A model generated the notes under the pieces. It ran no database searches. It was not told the origin of the DNA and saw nothing but the letters and a program-made list of their open reading frames with translations. Both the position numbers and the translations under genes were made by a program. This document shows, in pieces, positions 1 to 8,644 of a stretch of 64,000 bases of DNA (position 1 is the stretch's first letter; every line of letters begins with the position of its first letter). Source of the DNA: Desulfosarcina widdelii (GTDB lineage Bacteria; Desulfobacterota; Desulfobacteria; Desulfobacterales; Desulfosarcinaceae); the NCBI RefSeq assembly GCF_009688965.1, contig NZ_AP021875.1:3472001-3536000 (forward strand), given 5' to 3'.

Positions 1-980
1 CTGCCGGCGTCCGGCAGCGGCTCGGCGTCGAACAATCCCAGCCAGGCCAGGTTGTCGATGACGAAATGCTCTTTTTCCAGGCCCAGTTTGCGGGCCGTGG
101 CAACGGCCAGGTCTTCGCTTTCATCGGCCCCCACCAGGTCGGCCGTCAGGGTCCTGAACGTTGCGCCCTTGGGATAGGTAGCGGGCGTTTCGTCCACCAG
201 GCCCAGATCGATGATCTTCTTGAACGTGTCGCACCAGCCGATGTTGCGGTAGGTGCCCCGCATGACGGTCTCGGCGTCCTTGAGGCCGTAAATCTCTTTA
301 TAGGGCAGCGAATCCCGGTTCGGGTAGACTTCGAATTCTCCCAAGGGATCGACGGTCTCGATGCGCTTGTTTAAAAACAGGTCTTCCCCCTTGATGTTGA
401 CCACCTCGCCATTCTCCAGAAAGCGCGCCGAATTGCGGGAGGCCAGGACCACGCCCCGCGGGCTCCATGAGAACTTGTAGCCGAAGGGGTTGTCGTTGTC
501 GTCCGGAGCCGGCAGGCCACCGCAAAGGGAATAGAAATGGCGAATCTTGCCGCCCCGGGCATGAACCGTGTCGATGATCCGCATGGCGGACATGTGGTCC
601 ACTCCGGGGTCGATGCCGATCTCGTTGAGAAGAATCAGGTTTTTGCTTTTGGCTTCATCGTCGAGCGCGCGCATCTCATCGCTGACATACGAGGTGGTGG
701 CCATGGGCTTGTTGTTTGCCAGGCAGACCCGGGCCACGTCGACATGATGTACAAAAGGAAGCAGGCTGACCACGATGTCGTTCTCCCGGACCAGCGCGGC
801 GAGGCCTTCTTTGTCCTCCACCATCAATTGTCGGGCCGTCCCGTTTTCAAACCCCTGGACGATTTCCTCGGCCTTGGCCAAGGTTCTTGAAGCGATGGTA
901 ACCGCGTATCCCTGTTCCAACAAGTACCGGGCACCCGGTCTGCAAACCAGTCCCGCCCCCAGAATCAATATTTTCTTCAT
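1..980 (-). CDS. Saccharopine dehydrogenase-family protein, C-terminus cut by window edge
   Basis: The reading frame is open from an ATG at 980 to the window edge, about 326 codons, with no stop inside the window. The N-terminus MKKILILGAGLVCRPGARYL is a Rossmann dinucleotide-binding fold (GAGxxxxPGA), followed by the LLP-H-H-VDVA region and the NEIGIDPGVDHMSA motif typical of saccharopine dehydrogenases/lysine-ketoglutarate reductases. The family makes or cleaves saccharopine in lysine metabolism with NAD(P), and some bacterial members act in other aminotransfer routes such as carboxyspermidine formation, so the substrate is not certain. About 50-100 C-terminal residues are probably missing. 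No partner gene is visible in the window. Confidence 0.88.
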   Translation of the reverse strand, partial: MKKILILGAGLVCRPGARYLLEQGYAVTIASRTLAKAEEIVQGFENGTARQLMVEDKEGLAALVRENDIVVSLLPFVHHVDVARVCLANNKPMATTSYVSDEMRALDDEAKSKNLILLNEIGIDPGVDHMSAMRIIDTVHARGGKIRHFYSLCGGLPAPDDNDNPFGYKFSWSPRGVVLASRNSARFLENGEVVNIKGEDLFLNKRIETVDPLGEFEVYPNRDSLPYKEIYGLKDAETVMRGTYRNIGWCDTFKKIIDLGLVDETPATYPKGATFRTLTADLVGADESEDLAVATARKLGLEKEHFVIDNLAWLGLFDAEPLPDAG

Positions 981-1315
981 ATCCGCTCCCTGTCCCGCAT
1001 ATCGTTGTCTGCAAATGCCGGTCGTGGTCGATCAGCTCGCCTCAGCCCTTTTCTTTCTTCACAAAGGCTGGATATACGCCAGGAGGGGGAAATCTTCAAC
1101 AGGCTTTTGTATAGGGCCGCCGTGTTAGGTAATGGGGTTCATTCGCTATCCCTCTGGTCTTTACCCACATTTGGTAATAGGAAGCGACGTTCCATTTGCA
1201 CCGGCAAGACGAGGATTCCATGTAGAGACACGGCGCGCCGCGCCCTCACGAGGTTCTCACGGTGTCGGGGAGAAAAGGCATCTAATCTTATTGCGGGAAT
1301 ATTTGGTGTTGATCC
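981..1315. other. Intergenic region, no recognised gene
   Basis: These 335 bases separate two minus-strand genes. Short open frames here have no ribosome-binding site or recognisable protein. The stretch must hold the promoter of the saccharopine dehydrogenase-like gene, but I see no convincing -35/-10 pair and no clear terminator for the transglycosylase gene. Confidence 0.5.
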
Positions 1316-2767
1316 CTACTCGCGAACTTGCTCGACGGCGGCCTCCCGTTCTTCGACCCGTTCGAAGGCGTTCCGGTAAATGACGTAATACTTATTGATA
1401 TTGCTCACGTAACGGACGGTCTCCTGGCCGACGATCTTGAGCATGGCCATCTCCACATTGCGAAACCAGCGGTCGGGATCCAGTTGCATCTGACCGGCCA
1501 GCCGGCGCGCCTTCCGAATTCTGGCCGGACCGGCATTGTAGGCCGCCAGGCTGAAACGCACCTGGTCGCGGGGGCGGATGGCGGCATCCTTGAAATACTG
1601 GCGCCGTAAGAACGAAAGATACTTGACGGCTGCATGGATGTTGTTCTCCACGGTGTTGACATCGATTATCCCGATTTTTGGATCGGCCGCCGTCTGCGGT
1701 CGGATCTGCATGATGCCCACCGCCCCCCGCGGACTCACTTTGCTCTGATCGAAGCCCGACTCCTGGTAGGCCATGGCCGCGATCAGCCGCCAATCGAAGC
1801 CGTAGCGCTTGGCGTACTTTTTAAACAGGGGAACGATTGTCTTCAGCCGGTTGCCGGCTGCGCCGCGAAGCGGATTGCTGACCCAGGTTTTTTTCTCGTA
1901 ATAGCGTGAGAAATAAATGTTGCCCAGAAGCGTACCCTTGCGATGGGACTGGATGAACTGGTTCAAGCTGGCCTTGAGCTGCGGATTGTTTTTACGCACG
2001 GCCCAGGCAATCTGACCGCCCTGTCGGACGGCAACATCCGGGTAGATGCGGATGTCGGTGAACACCTTGCTCCAGGCCTTGGCAATGTGGCTGTCGCAGA
2101 TCGTGCGAGCGACGGCACCGCTGTTGACCAGTTCGAGAATGTCTTCGGTCTCCAAATTCTCGTCGGCCCGCACGATCCGGACCGGCTGTTTGCCCTGACC
2201 GCGCAATTGCCGGTTGAAATCCTGCAGGCTCTGGTAATAGCTGCTGCTCGGACGCACGAAAAGGGCTCTCCCGGACAAGCTGGATGGCGCCTCGATGGGC
2301 GGCTCCGCCGCGTTCATGACTAGCACCTCGTCGATCCCGACCACGTATGGATCGGTAAAATCGACCTGCTGCCGTCGCCGGTCGGTAACCGTCAATCCTG
2401 CAGCGGCGATGTCCCCGTATCCGGCAATCAGATCGGGAATCAAACGGTCTCGGGCCACCGGGATAAACTCGATGACGACCCGGAGTTCTTTGCGGGAAAT
2501 GTTTTTGTTGAGAGCTTTCTGGTACTCTTTGAGCAGGTCGTACTCGAACCCGCGAGGCTTGCCGCCTGCCAGAAAAAAGTTGGTGCGATTGTAAGTCGTC
2601 AGGACACGGACATACCTTCGTTCCAGCAATCCGTCCAGGTCAGTGTCGTAACTTTCCCCGATATGGGCGTCGAGGGGATGGGGATCCACCGGCTCCCCGG
2701 CGTGCAGGGAACCGGTGGCCAGCAGTCCCAGCAGAGCGAAAAGTACGGCAATGATCCTACGGGTCAT
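1316..2767 (-). CDS. mltF: MltF-like membrane-bound lytic transglycosylase (SBP_bac_3 + SLT)
   Basis: The 483-residue protein has an N-terminal signal peptide (residues 1-23), a periplasmic amino-acid-binding-like domain at about 50-280 and a C-terminal lysozyme-like SLT domain at about 320-450. The SLT signature includes AMAYQESGFD, giving catalytic Glu346, then GAVGIMQI and the AYNAGPARI motif. This is the arrangement and length of MltF, which cleaves peptidoglycan glycan strands with formation of 1,6-anhydromuramic acid in the periplasm. The gene lies 69 bases downstream of an STN-domain gene on the same strand and is probably co-transcribed with it. The symbol rests on domain order; the protein is divergent from the enterobacterial one. 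Confidence 0.87.
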   Translation of the reverse strand: MTRRIIAVLFALLGLLATGSLHAGEPVDPHPLDAHIGESYDTDLDGLLERRYVRVLTTYNRTNFFLAGGKPRGFEYDLLKEYQKALNKNISRKELRVVIEFIPVARDRLIPDLIAGYGDIAAAGLTVTDRRRQQVDFTDPYVVGIDEVLVMNAAEPPIEAPSSLSGRALFVRPSSSYYQSLQDFNRQLRGQGKQPVRIVRADENLETEDILELVNSGAVARTICDSHIAKAWSKVFTDIRIYPDVAVRQGGQIAWAVRKNNPQLKASLNQFIQSHRKGTLLGNIYFSRYYEKKTWVSNPLRGAAGNRLKTIVPLFKKYAKRYGFDWRLIAAMAYQESGFDQSKVSPRGAVGIMQIRPQTAADPKIGIIDVNTVENNIHAAVKYLSFLRRQYFKDAAIRPRDQVRFSLAAYNAGPARIRKARRLAGQMQLDPDRWFRNVEMAMLKIVGQETVRYVSNINKYYVIYRNAFERVEEREAAVEQVRE

Positions 2768-2836
2768 GGTGTCATGGTCCGTCTGGTTTGATTCGGTGGT
2801 GCCGGGAACGCGTCAAGCCTGCTTTCGTATGGTCCT

Positions 2837-3418
2837 TTACTCGACCATGCGGCCCCGTTCAACAGGCTCATCGCTATCCTGCCCGCCTGCATCGGCCGGT
2901 TCGGCCTCTTCAGATTCTTCGATGGAAGGCGGACCCCCAACCGACGGCGGTTCAAGCGCCTCGGTTTCGGATCGGTCGGACGGCTGCTCATCTTCGGGCT
3001 CCACCTCCAGCGCTGGCTCCGGTTCCGCGGGGACCTCTTGGGGTGGCGGTGCAAAAGAGACGGCCCCCTGATCCCGACCAGGTTCGGATTTGCCGTACAC
3101 CACGATGGTTACGGTGTTATCCGATTCCCAGATGATGGAGTAGTTCAGGCTGCGCAGCAGGCGCTTGAGCCCCCTTTCCAGTGGGATTTGGTTCAAGGTG
3201 GCGCTGACCCGGTGATCTTCCCACTTCGAATCGAGATTGAACTGGTAGCCGGTTTCTCCGGTGATCTGATCGAGAACCTCGCCCAGGGGCTGGTTGACTG
3301 CCGTGATACTGATCAGCGGGTCTTGCGTCGTTTCCTGCAAGGCAAAGGATTGGCCCCCCGAAAGCCCCAGGGCCGCAACGATCCAAATACCGATGGCCAG
3401 ATAGAATATCGTCTTCAT
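2837..3418 (-). CDS. Exported protein with secretin/TonB short N-terminal (STN) domain
   Basis: The 193-residue protein starts with a hydrophobic signal segment (residues 1-26). Residues about 35-110 resemble the STN domain: ISITAVNQPLGEVLDQI, an internal GYQF strand, and LERGLKRLLRSLNYSIIWES followed by VTIVVYG. STN domains are found at the N-terminus of secretins and TonB-dependent receptors. Here the domain stands alone, followed by an acidic Pro/Glu-rich tail of about 80 residues with no barrel or secretin region. It lies just upstream of the MltF-like gene, so a periplasmic role alongside cell-wall opening is possible. That link is inferred from position only. Confidence 0.7.
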   Translation of the reverse strand: MKTIFYLAIGIWIVAALGLSGGQSFALQETTQDPLISITAVNQPLGEVLDQITGETGYQFNLDSKWEDHRVSATLNQIPLERGLKRLLRSLNYSIIWESDNTVTIVVYGKSEPGRDQGAVSFAPPPQEVPAEPEPALEVEPEDEQPSDRSETEALEPPSVGGPPSIEESEEAEPADAGGQDSDEPVERGRMVE

Positions 3419-3809
3419 TGGCGTGTACCAGAAATAAGAAATTAACGCGTGCGCCCGGGACGAATCCGGCCACCATGCGCAAATACGAATATTGGTCTTT
3501 AATAATCTATTTTTCCCGGTGGCTCAACGATTTTGACAGACGCGTACAGGGAACGACCTTTGAAAAGATGCTTTTTTATCACCGCTCAGTCCGCAAGGGG
3601 TTGAGCACGGCACACACTTGACACAGTGAGTAAGGCTTGGCTCAATGACCATGGAAAGCCCGACGCAGGCTTCGATACCGATTGCGATCCCGAGTACGAG
3701 GGGGACATTGTATCGGGTGCCAAACGACTATCCCCGAGAAACGATGCGCTTGCCTTGTACCGGTCCTGTTAGCCTGACATTCAGCACTGCCCGACAAAAT
3801 CGGTATCGA
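3419..3809. other. Intergenic region, no recognised gene
   Basis: About 390 bases between the STN gene and the next minus-strand gene. It contains partly repeated cgataccgat/atcggtatcgat words near 3670-3815 but no open frame with a ribosome-binding site and no clear RNA gene. Confidence 0.45.
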
Positions 3810-4112
3810 TTACAGGGTTTTCAACTTGCGCAGGTAGTCCCGCACATAATGCGGCAGGTCTCCCGTTTTGAGGTAGGCTTTGAAATCCGCATCCGCGGTC
3901 TGCGGGCCGCGTGACCAGCCGGCGGCCGCCCGTTTGAAAACCTCGTGTTCGCTGATTCCCTGATTGCGTGCATGATTCCACAACCGCTCCTCATCCGTCA
4001 GCGGGTTCCGGTTGGCCCAGTATCGGTCCAACCGGCGCATCAGTTCGAAATAGGCCAGAACAGCCAGAATGGCCAGCAGCATGGGCCAGTCTAAAATGAG
4101 GGCTGCGTTCAT
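3810..4112 (-). CDS. Small membrane-anchored protein of unknown function
   Basis: The 100-residue protein has one hydrophobic segment at about residues 6-26 (LILDWPMLLAILAVLAYF), followed by a charged, Arg/Trp-rich soluble part ending in VRDYLRKLKTL. It would sit in the inner membrane with a cytoplasmic tail. I do not recognise the family. The frame is clean and the codon use matches the neighbours, but the ribosome-binding site is weak (GGTG upstream of the ATG). Confidence 0.6.
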   Translation of the reverse strand: MNAALILDWPMLLAILAVLAYFELMRRLDRYWANRNPLTDEERLWNHARNQGISEHEVFKRAAAGWSRGPQTADADFKAYLKTGDLPHYVRDYLRKLKTL

Positions 4113-4219
4113 GGGGCACCTTTAGCATTCGTAGTACCTTAAAGAATAACGCCGGAAAACAAAAAACGGAATAGAAATTGTTGGCAAACGATTTCGATGC
4201 AAGCGACGCGACCGTATGA

Positions 4220-4251
4220 GAGGCCAACCACCCGCTGCCATGGTTGGCCTC
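4220..4251. terminator. Hairpin, possible terminator of the Nudix gene
   Basis: GAGGCCAACCA at 4220-4230 pairs perfectly with TGGTTGGCCTC at 4241-4251 around a 10-base loop. It sits 20 bases past the stop of the minus-strand Nudix gene. There is no T-run after the stem on either strand, so intrinsic termination is uncertain. Confidence 0.45.
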
Positions 4252-4270
4252 CTCATTGAACGCTATGTAT

Positions 4271-4765
4271 CTACCCCATAAATTTGAGGCTCTTTTCGAG
4301 CACTGCAATTTTATTGTGCAAATAGTAACGTAAATTTTCATCCAATGCCCGCTTTACCGCTTCTTCAGGTTCTACAAATTCAGCAATCCTGATTTCACGC
4401 CCATCTATTTCGATATCGACAGGGTCATAAACCTCAACTTGAAAGAGATGCGGTCGATCACATGGCCCCAGGTCACCGGTCACCTCAGCGATGAACATCA
4501 AATCTTTTTCATGGATTTGTAGACCGACTTCCTCTACCGTTTCCCGAACAGCAGCCTGCTTCCAGGTTTCACCTTTCTTAACCATTCCTCCGGGGACCGA
4601 CCATCTTTCGCGATAGGATTTCTTGACCAGCAATATCCTTCCCTCATGCCAGATAGCGACGAGGGCACCCTTTAGACGCACTTTTGTGATCGTGAATACG
4701 ATACGCAAGGATTGAAATGAGACTTTATAAATCGCAGCCCAAAGGAAGGATACAACCTTATCCAT
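4271..4765 (-). CDS. Nudix hydrolase
   Basis: A complete Nudix box is present at GGMVKKGETWKQAAVRE followed by TVEEVGL, matching GX5EX7REUXEEXGU. The family hydrolyses nucleoside diphosphates linked to another moiety, and the substrate cannot be told from the sequence. The ATG at 4765 gives 164 residues starting MDKVVSFLWAAIYKV. Upstream in-frame codons run into the neighbouring yjbQ fragment and look non-coding, so this start is preferred, although no strong ribosome-binding site is visible. The protein keeps the expected length after the box. The gene lies directly downstream of the yjbQ remnant and was probably in the same transcription unit before the element inserted. Confidence 0.85.
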   Translation of the reverse strand: MDKVVSFLWAAIYKVSFQSLRIVFTITKVRLKGALVAIWHEGRILLVKKSYRERWSVPGGMVKKGETWKQAAVRETVEEVGLQIHEKDLMFIAEVTGDLGPCDRPHLFQVEVYDPVDIEIDGREIRIAEFVEPEEAVKRALDENLRYYLHNKIAVLEKSLKFMG

Positions 4766-4814
4766 GTGCGCAAACTTAACCCCGCGATTATAATTAACGG
4801 CCTCTATTGATTTT

Positions 4815-5109
4815 CTACTCACCGATGATCTTGACCAGCACCCGCTTTTTGCGCCGGCCATCGAACTCGCCGTAAAAAATCCGCTCCCAGGTCCCGAAAT
4901 CCAGGCGGCCGTCGGTAATGGCCACCACCACCTCCCTCCCCATGATCTGACGCTTCATGTGTGCATCGGCATTGTCCTCGCCGACATTGTGCCGGTACTG
5001 GGAAACCGGTTCGTGGGGTGCCAGTTTTTCCAGCCAGACATCATAATCGTGGTGCAGACCACTCTCGTCATCATTAATAAATACGCTAGCGGTAATATGC
5101 ATCGCATTG
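4815..5109 (-). pseudogene. yjbQ: 3' part of host yjbQ (UPF0047), cut off by the integrative element
   Basis: This is the C-terminal 97 residues of a YjbQ-family protein (from NAMHITASV to LVKIIGE), joined at the left element boundary to foreign sequence. The matching N-terminal piece lies 9.17 kb away at 14270-14404 on the same strand; put together they form an intact gene. The 97 residues are identical to those of the complete copy inside the element (6715-7131), yet the DNA differs at about 50 positions, almost all synonymous. An ATG at 5123 in element DNA, with AGGA upstream, could allow translation of a truncated [10 protein letters not shown] product. YjbQ proteins are small conserved enzymes; the E. 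coli one is reported to have weak thiamine-phosphate synthase activity. Confidence 0.92.
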
Positions 5110-6702
5110 ACTAAGGCTATCATAAACTTCCTGAGAAAATTCTACTGGCAGGCCTGTTTCTTCAGCGAATTCTATTGGGTCTATGCCGCCCTGCCGTAAT
5201 AAACCTTCCAAGCCACCAAGCACGCCACGAATCGAATAGGAAACTTGGCCGTCCTCGTTTTTCCGCACATACACACCCAGGCGTTTTCCCTCGGCGTCGT
5301 GTCCATCAAAAAATGTGTGGACCAGCTTGCATTTCTCTTCAAAGGTCATTTTTGCAATACGGCCCGGTCTATTGAAAACTGATTCAAGCATCCTTTTGGC
5401 CAGGGTTGCTTGCTTTTTGATTTGCGTCCTGGTGGGGACGCCTTGGGTCTGAGCCTCAATAGAATCAATGGCGCTTTTTAAAGATTCAATCTGTTTGCGG
5501 ATGGCGGTCATCCGTTCAGCGGCTTCATCATCGGAGAGTATACCCTTGCCAATGGCTTTTACAATGTTTTCCTTTTCGGCATTGGCCGTCTTTAGCTCCT
5601 TTTGAAGAGTCTGTCGCTGAGCCAGCAAGCTATCAATCTTGGCGGTGTCGGGTATGGCGCGGGCCAGGGCCGCTTCCAAGCCGGGGGAATCCCCCGCAAG
5701 GGCAAACAGCTTGAAAAATACGGCCGTTTCAATTTCATCCGCACGCACCCAAAAGCCCGGATCACACTCAACCTTACGTCCACGAGGATGCCGGTAATAG
5801 CTGGTGATGGCGCGGTTGGTCTGGCCGAACATGGCGTTGCCACAGTCGGCGCAGAAAATTACGCGGGATAAAAGGTATTTGTACTTATACTGGCCGTGAT
5901 AGTAGGTCTTGTTGGCGGCGGCTCGCTTTTTGATCTTTTTGATGGTTTCCGGCGACAAAAGTCGTGGGATTTGAATGGGGACGGTTTCATCAATAGCCAC
6001 CCGTTTAGCCCGGTAGCGCACTTCCCATTTATCGCCGGAACGCTTGGTCAGGATTTTCCACAGGTTGACATGGTTCATGTCCAAGGCAGCAGCCAATTTT
6101 TGTATTGATTCACCTTGGAGATACTGTTCCGCAGCCCATACAATCTTTTTCTGCTTTTCCTCATCAATGCCCCAGGTTTCCGTTTCTTTATCGAAGGTGC
6201 GTCCATAGGGAAGCTTGCCGCTGGTAGGCACGCCCCGTTTAGCGCGGGCTATGCGGTTATTGATGGATTTGCGGGTTTGTTCCAGCGCCACGAATTCATT
6301 AATTTCCGTGGCCATGCCGAGGAACAATGTATCCGCCGGTTTATAAAGATCATATTCGCTTTGGCCAGCGAAAAATCTAACTCCAGCTTTGCGCAGGGTA
6401 TCCAGGCCCTGTTTGGATTTCCCGTTGTCGCGGCTCCAGCGGGAAGCATCACACACAATGACGGCATCAAAACGGTCACGGGCCGCATCTTTTAGGAGTT
6501 GATCAAGCTTTTTCCGTTCAAAGGTGGCGGTAGCGTGCTCCTGGCCGCTGTATCGCCAAGGGTCATCAATCAGGGTGCCGCCTAAAGCTTTGACCGCCCG
6601 AATGATCTCATCTTTTTGGGTGCGTAGGGATTCCCCCCTTTGGGCTTGGCCTTCCGTGCTGACACGGACGAGCGGGGCGAACCGCAGGATTTTTGCTGGC
6701 AT
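5086..6702 (-). CDS. Large serine recombinase; 3' end spans the attachment site
   Basis: The 538-residue protein has an N-terminal resolvase domain (LVRVSTEGQ, nucleophile Ser15), a Recombinase domain at about 160-260, a zinc ribbon ([11 protein letters not shown] then VECDPG) and a long coiled coil at about 360-420, the layout of large serine integrases. The start has a strong site, GGGGAGGCCATT-ATG, which overlaps the end of the element yjbQ gene, so the two are co-expressed. The last seven codons and the stop lie in host yjbQ DNA, past the crossover dinucleotide at 5110-5111. In the circular form the frame would instead run through attP into the right end of the element and gain about 27 codons (…[16 protein letters not shown]…KGLPN, stop at about 14205). 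The integrated protein therefore differs from the circular-form protein at its C-terminus. Confidence 0.95.
   Translation of the reverse strand: MPAKILRFAPLVRVSTEGQAQRGESLRTQKDEIIRAVKALGGTLIDDPWRYSGQEHATATFERKKLDQLLKDAARDRFDAVIVCDASRWSRDNGKSKQGLDTLRKAGVRFFAGQSEYDLYKPADTLFLGMATEINEFVALEQTRKSINNRIARAKRGVPTSGKLPYGRTFDKETETWGIDEEKQKKIVWAAEQYLQGESIQKLAAALDMNHVNLWKILTKRSGDKWEVRYRAKRVAIDETVPIQIPRLLSPETIKKIKKRAAANKTYYHGQYKYKYLLSRVIFCADCGNAMFGQTNRAITSYYRHPRGRKVECDPGFWVRADEIETAVFFKLFALAGDSPGLEAALARAIPDTAKIDSLLAQRQTLQKELKTANAEKENIVKAIGKGILSDDEAAERMTAIRKQIESLKSAIDSIEAQTQGVPTRTQIKKQATLAKRMLESVFNRPGRIAKMTFEEKCKLVHTFFDGHDAEGKRLGVYVRKNEDGQVSYSIRGVLGGLEGLLRQGGIDPIEFAEETGLPVEFSQEVYDSLSQCDAYYR
5090..5131. other. 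attL, left junction of the yjbQ element
   Basis: Host yjbQ sequence (atgcatcgcattg) meets element sequence (taaggctatcataaac) at the dinucleotide AC at 5110-5111. The element side carries the half-arm AAGGC and further out TAAAC; the matching halves GCCTT and GTTTA lie at the right end. The assignment comes from comparing the two broken ends of yjbQ and is exact to within the shared AC. Confidence 0.85.
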
Positions 6703-6714
6703 AATGGCCTCCCC

Positions 6715-7131
6715 TTATTCGCCAATGATTTTTACGAGTACCCGTTTTTTGCGTCGGCCATCAAACTCACCGTAGAAAATGCGCTCCCAAGTGCCGAAAT
6801 CCAAACGACCGTCCGTAATGGCCACCACGACTTCCCGGCCCATGATTTGCCGCTTCATGTGGGCGTCGGCATTATCCTCGCCCACGTTGTGCCGGTACTG
6901 GGAAACCGGTTCGTGAGGGGCGAGTTTCTCCAGCCAGACATCGTAATCATGGTGCAGGCCGGATTCGTCATCGTTGATGAACACCGAGGCCGTGATATGC
7001 ATCGCGTTGCAAAGAACGAGCCCCTCCTTTATGCCGCTATCGTTGATGCACCGCTGCACTTCACCTGTGATGTTGATAAAAGCCCGGCGGGTGGGAACGT
7101 TGAACCATAGCTCTTTTCGGTAGGTTTTCAT
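6715..7131 (-). CDS. yjbQ: Complete, recoded YjbQ (UPF0047) carried by the element
   Basis: The 138-residue protein is full length for the YjbQ family, with [11 protein letters not shown], the [11 protein letters not shown] segment and the C-terminal [11 protein letters not shown]. It has a strong ribosome-binding site (TAAGGAGATAAACC-ATG). It is the first gene of an operon with the serine recombinase. Residues 42-138 are identical to the host protein, but the DNA differs at about 50 of 290 positions, including two-base-or-more serine switches (AGT/TCC, AGC/TCG). At residue 41, where the host gene has Val at the crossover, the copy has Cys; this changes the crossover dinucleotide GT to TG. 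The gene therefore replaces the function the element destroys and should resist being a target. Residues 1-40 differ at four positions. Confidence 0.95.
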   Translation of the reverse strand: MKTYRKELWFNVPTRRAFINITGEVQRCINDSGIKEGLVLCNAMHITASVFINDDESGLHHDYDVWLEKLAPHEPVSQYRHNVGEDNADAHMKRQIMGREVVVAITDGRLDFGTWERIFYGEFDGRRKKRVLVKIIGE

Positions 7132-7264
7132 GGTTTATCTCCTTAGTAAGGGCTGATAGCCGTCCAATTGCCAAAGTCGGCTACGTCAGATCGCACTGAC
7201 AGGGCGAACGCTGGACGGAGCGAGGGGTTATATGAGCCAAAATTGGACATTAATCAGGGCGATG

Positions 7265-7954
7265 TCAGGCATTGCCACCCCAGAGGCCTTTGACCTGCGC
7301 AGCCAATTCCTCCCGCGTCACGTCAGCGTATATCAAGGTCGATTGAATCGAGACATGCCTAAGCTGTTTCTGAACGGCCCGCAAGTCTTTTTGTCGGCTG
7401 TACAACTCTACGCCGTAACTGTGCCGCAAGGCATGAACGCTTTTTCCCGGTTCGTAGAGTTCCAGTCGCCGAAGATATTTTTTCACGATCAATTGGATGG
7501 CCTGTGGGGTCCAGGGCCCTCGTTGCCCAATGAAAAGAAAATCATCGGGAGCGGTGGGCTCCCTGTTAGCCGTTTTCCATCTGATAAAGGCTTTTAGGTG
7601 TTTTTTCAAGGATTCAGGAATAATAACATGGCCGTTGATGGCGTCCTTGCCGTTGCGGACAAAAATGGCACTCTCGCCATAACCAGCTTTAACGTCGCCG
7701 CAGCGCAGGTTAGCCGCTTCGCTCACGCGGAGCCCGGTACAGGTCAACAGGTCAATTACCATCCACTCGCGCACCCCGGTTAGGTTCCCTTTTTGATGAT
7801 CCAGTTCTGCCACATCCCGCACCGTACGGCGCAAAAGCCGGATTTGTGGAGCGGTAAAATACTTAACGCCGTCCACGTTGCGGGATGGACGCGGGGTTTT
7901 ACCGGCCTGGCCGCGCAAGGTGCCGGGGAAAGCCACTACATTACGTCTTTCCAT
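7265..7954 (-). CDS. Tyrosine recombinase, catalytic domain only
   Basis: The 229-residue protein has the full tyrosine-recombinase set: Arg76 (CTGLRVSEA), His174/Arg177 (HALRHSYG), His200 (RHVSI) and the nucleophile Tyr209 (TLIYADV). It is shorter than XerC/XerD or phage integrases because the N-terminal SAM-like core-binding domain is missing; only about 30 basic residues precede the catalytic domain. It lies 13 bases downstream of a 103-residue gene on the same strand. Since the serine recombinase explains integration in yjbQ, this second recombinase may resolve multimers, invert a segment, or have been acquired from another element. Confidence 0.9.
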   Translation of the reverse strand: MERRNVVAFPGTLRGQAGKTPRPSRNVDGVKYFTAPQIRLLRRTVRDVAELDHQKGNLTGVREWMVIDLLTCTGLRVSEAANLRCGDVKAGYGESAIFVRNGKDAINGHVIIPESLKKHLKAFIRWKTANREPTAPDDFLFIGQRGPWTPQAIQLIVKKYLRRLELYEPGKSVHALRHSYGVELYSRQKDLRAVQKQLRHVSIQSTLIYADVTREELAAQVKGLWGGNA

Positions 7955-7967
7955 GGGGCACCCCCTT

Positions 7968-8279
7968 TTATTGTATGATTTCGTATTTTAGGTCGGGAAC
8001 CTTTTTAAGCAGATAGCGCAAATGGGTACGCAGCTTGCCGGTTTTGTAGCCGGTGGCTTCCACCATGGCGGCGACGCTAACCTGTGCCGGGGTATCGGCC
8101 TTTTCGGCTTCGGCCAGGGTTTTAGCCACAAAGTTGTCCATGATCTCGGCAGTGGTACCCAGCCGGTGTCCATACGGACTCTTTGAGGGGGTGGGATTAG
8201 GTGCGGATGGGGCTTTAGTGGTTGAGGTTTTCTCGGGGGCGGGGGCCTTTTGAGGTGCGTTTTTCTTCTGAGTTGCCAT
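7968..8279 (-). CDS. Basic Pro/Lys-rich protein with helical C-terminal domain
   Basis: The 103-residue protein has a disordered N-terminal half rich in Lys, Ala, Pro and Thr (residues 1-45), then a helical region with VAAMVEATGYKTGKLRTHL, which resembles a helix-turn-helix, ending LRYLLKKVPDLKYEIIQ. I do not recognise a named family. The ATG has a GGAGAAAACC site upstream. It is probably the first gene of a unit with the tyrosine recombinase and could be its accessory DNA-binding protein; that is inference from position. Confidence 0.65.
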   Translation of the reverse strand: MATQKKNAPQKAPAPEKTSTTKAPSAPNPTPSKSPYGHRLGTTAEIMDNFVAKTLAEAEKADTPAQVSVAAMVEATGYKTGKLRTHLRYLLKKVPDLKYEIIQ

Positions 8280-8644
8280 TGGTTTTCTCCTGATTTAAAA
8301 GTTTTCCGTTGAGTTTAGGGGCAAAGTTTCGTCCGTGAAACCTTGCCAGACAAGGGTCCGTATACATCTTCTCAAAATAATAGAAGTAATTTATTTAGGG
8401 TTATAAAATATCTTTTTGAGAGAAGTAAAGAAGTATTTCTTCTGTGGAAGAGGACACGGGTAAACGCGAGGAAGTCCACTTAACCCTTTAGCGTGAATAG
8501 CCAAGCACAAATTGGAAATTGACAGCCAAATTTTGTTTTGTTCTTATGTTATTAATTTAAATTAAACTGATAAGCAGTAGAAAGCCGGGGGATTAGAAAG
8601 GGTTTGCTAATTTAACATTATTCAGAGTGGGAGGGGGGCGGACA
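8280..8644. other. AT-rich divergent promoter region in the element
   Basis: These 365 bases separate a leftward gene (103-residue basic protein) from a rightward gene (exported coiled-coil protein). The sequence is clearly AT-richer than the host DNA, with runs such as tttatttagggttataaaa near 8390. Promoters for both directions are expected here, but I cannot fix a single -35/-10 pair with confidence. I see no gene. Confidence 0.5.

Noticed and set aside
4765..4861. Longer start for the Nudix hydrolase
   Set aside because: The extra 32 residues overlap the yjbQ fragment in another frame and do not resemble the family N-terminus.
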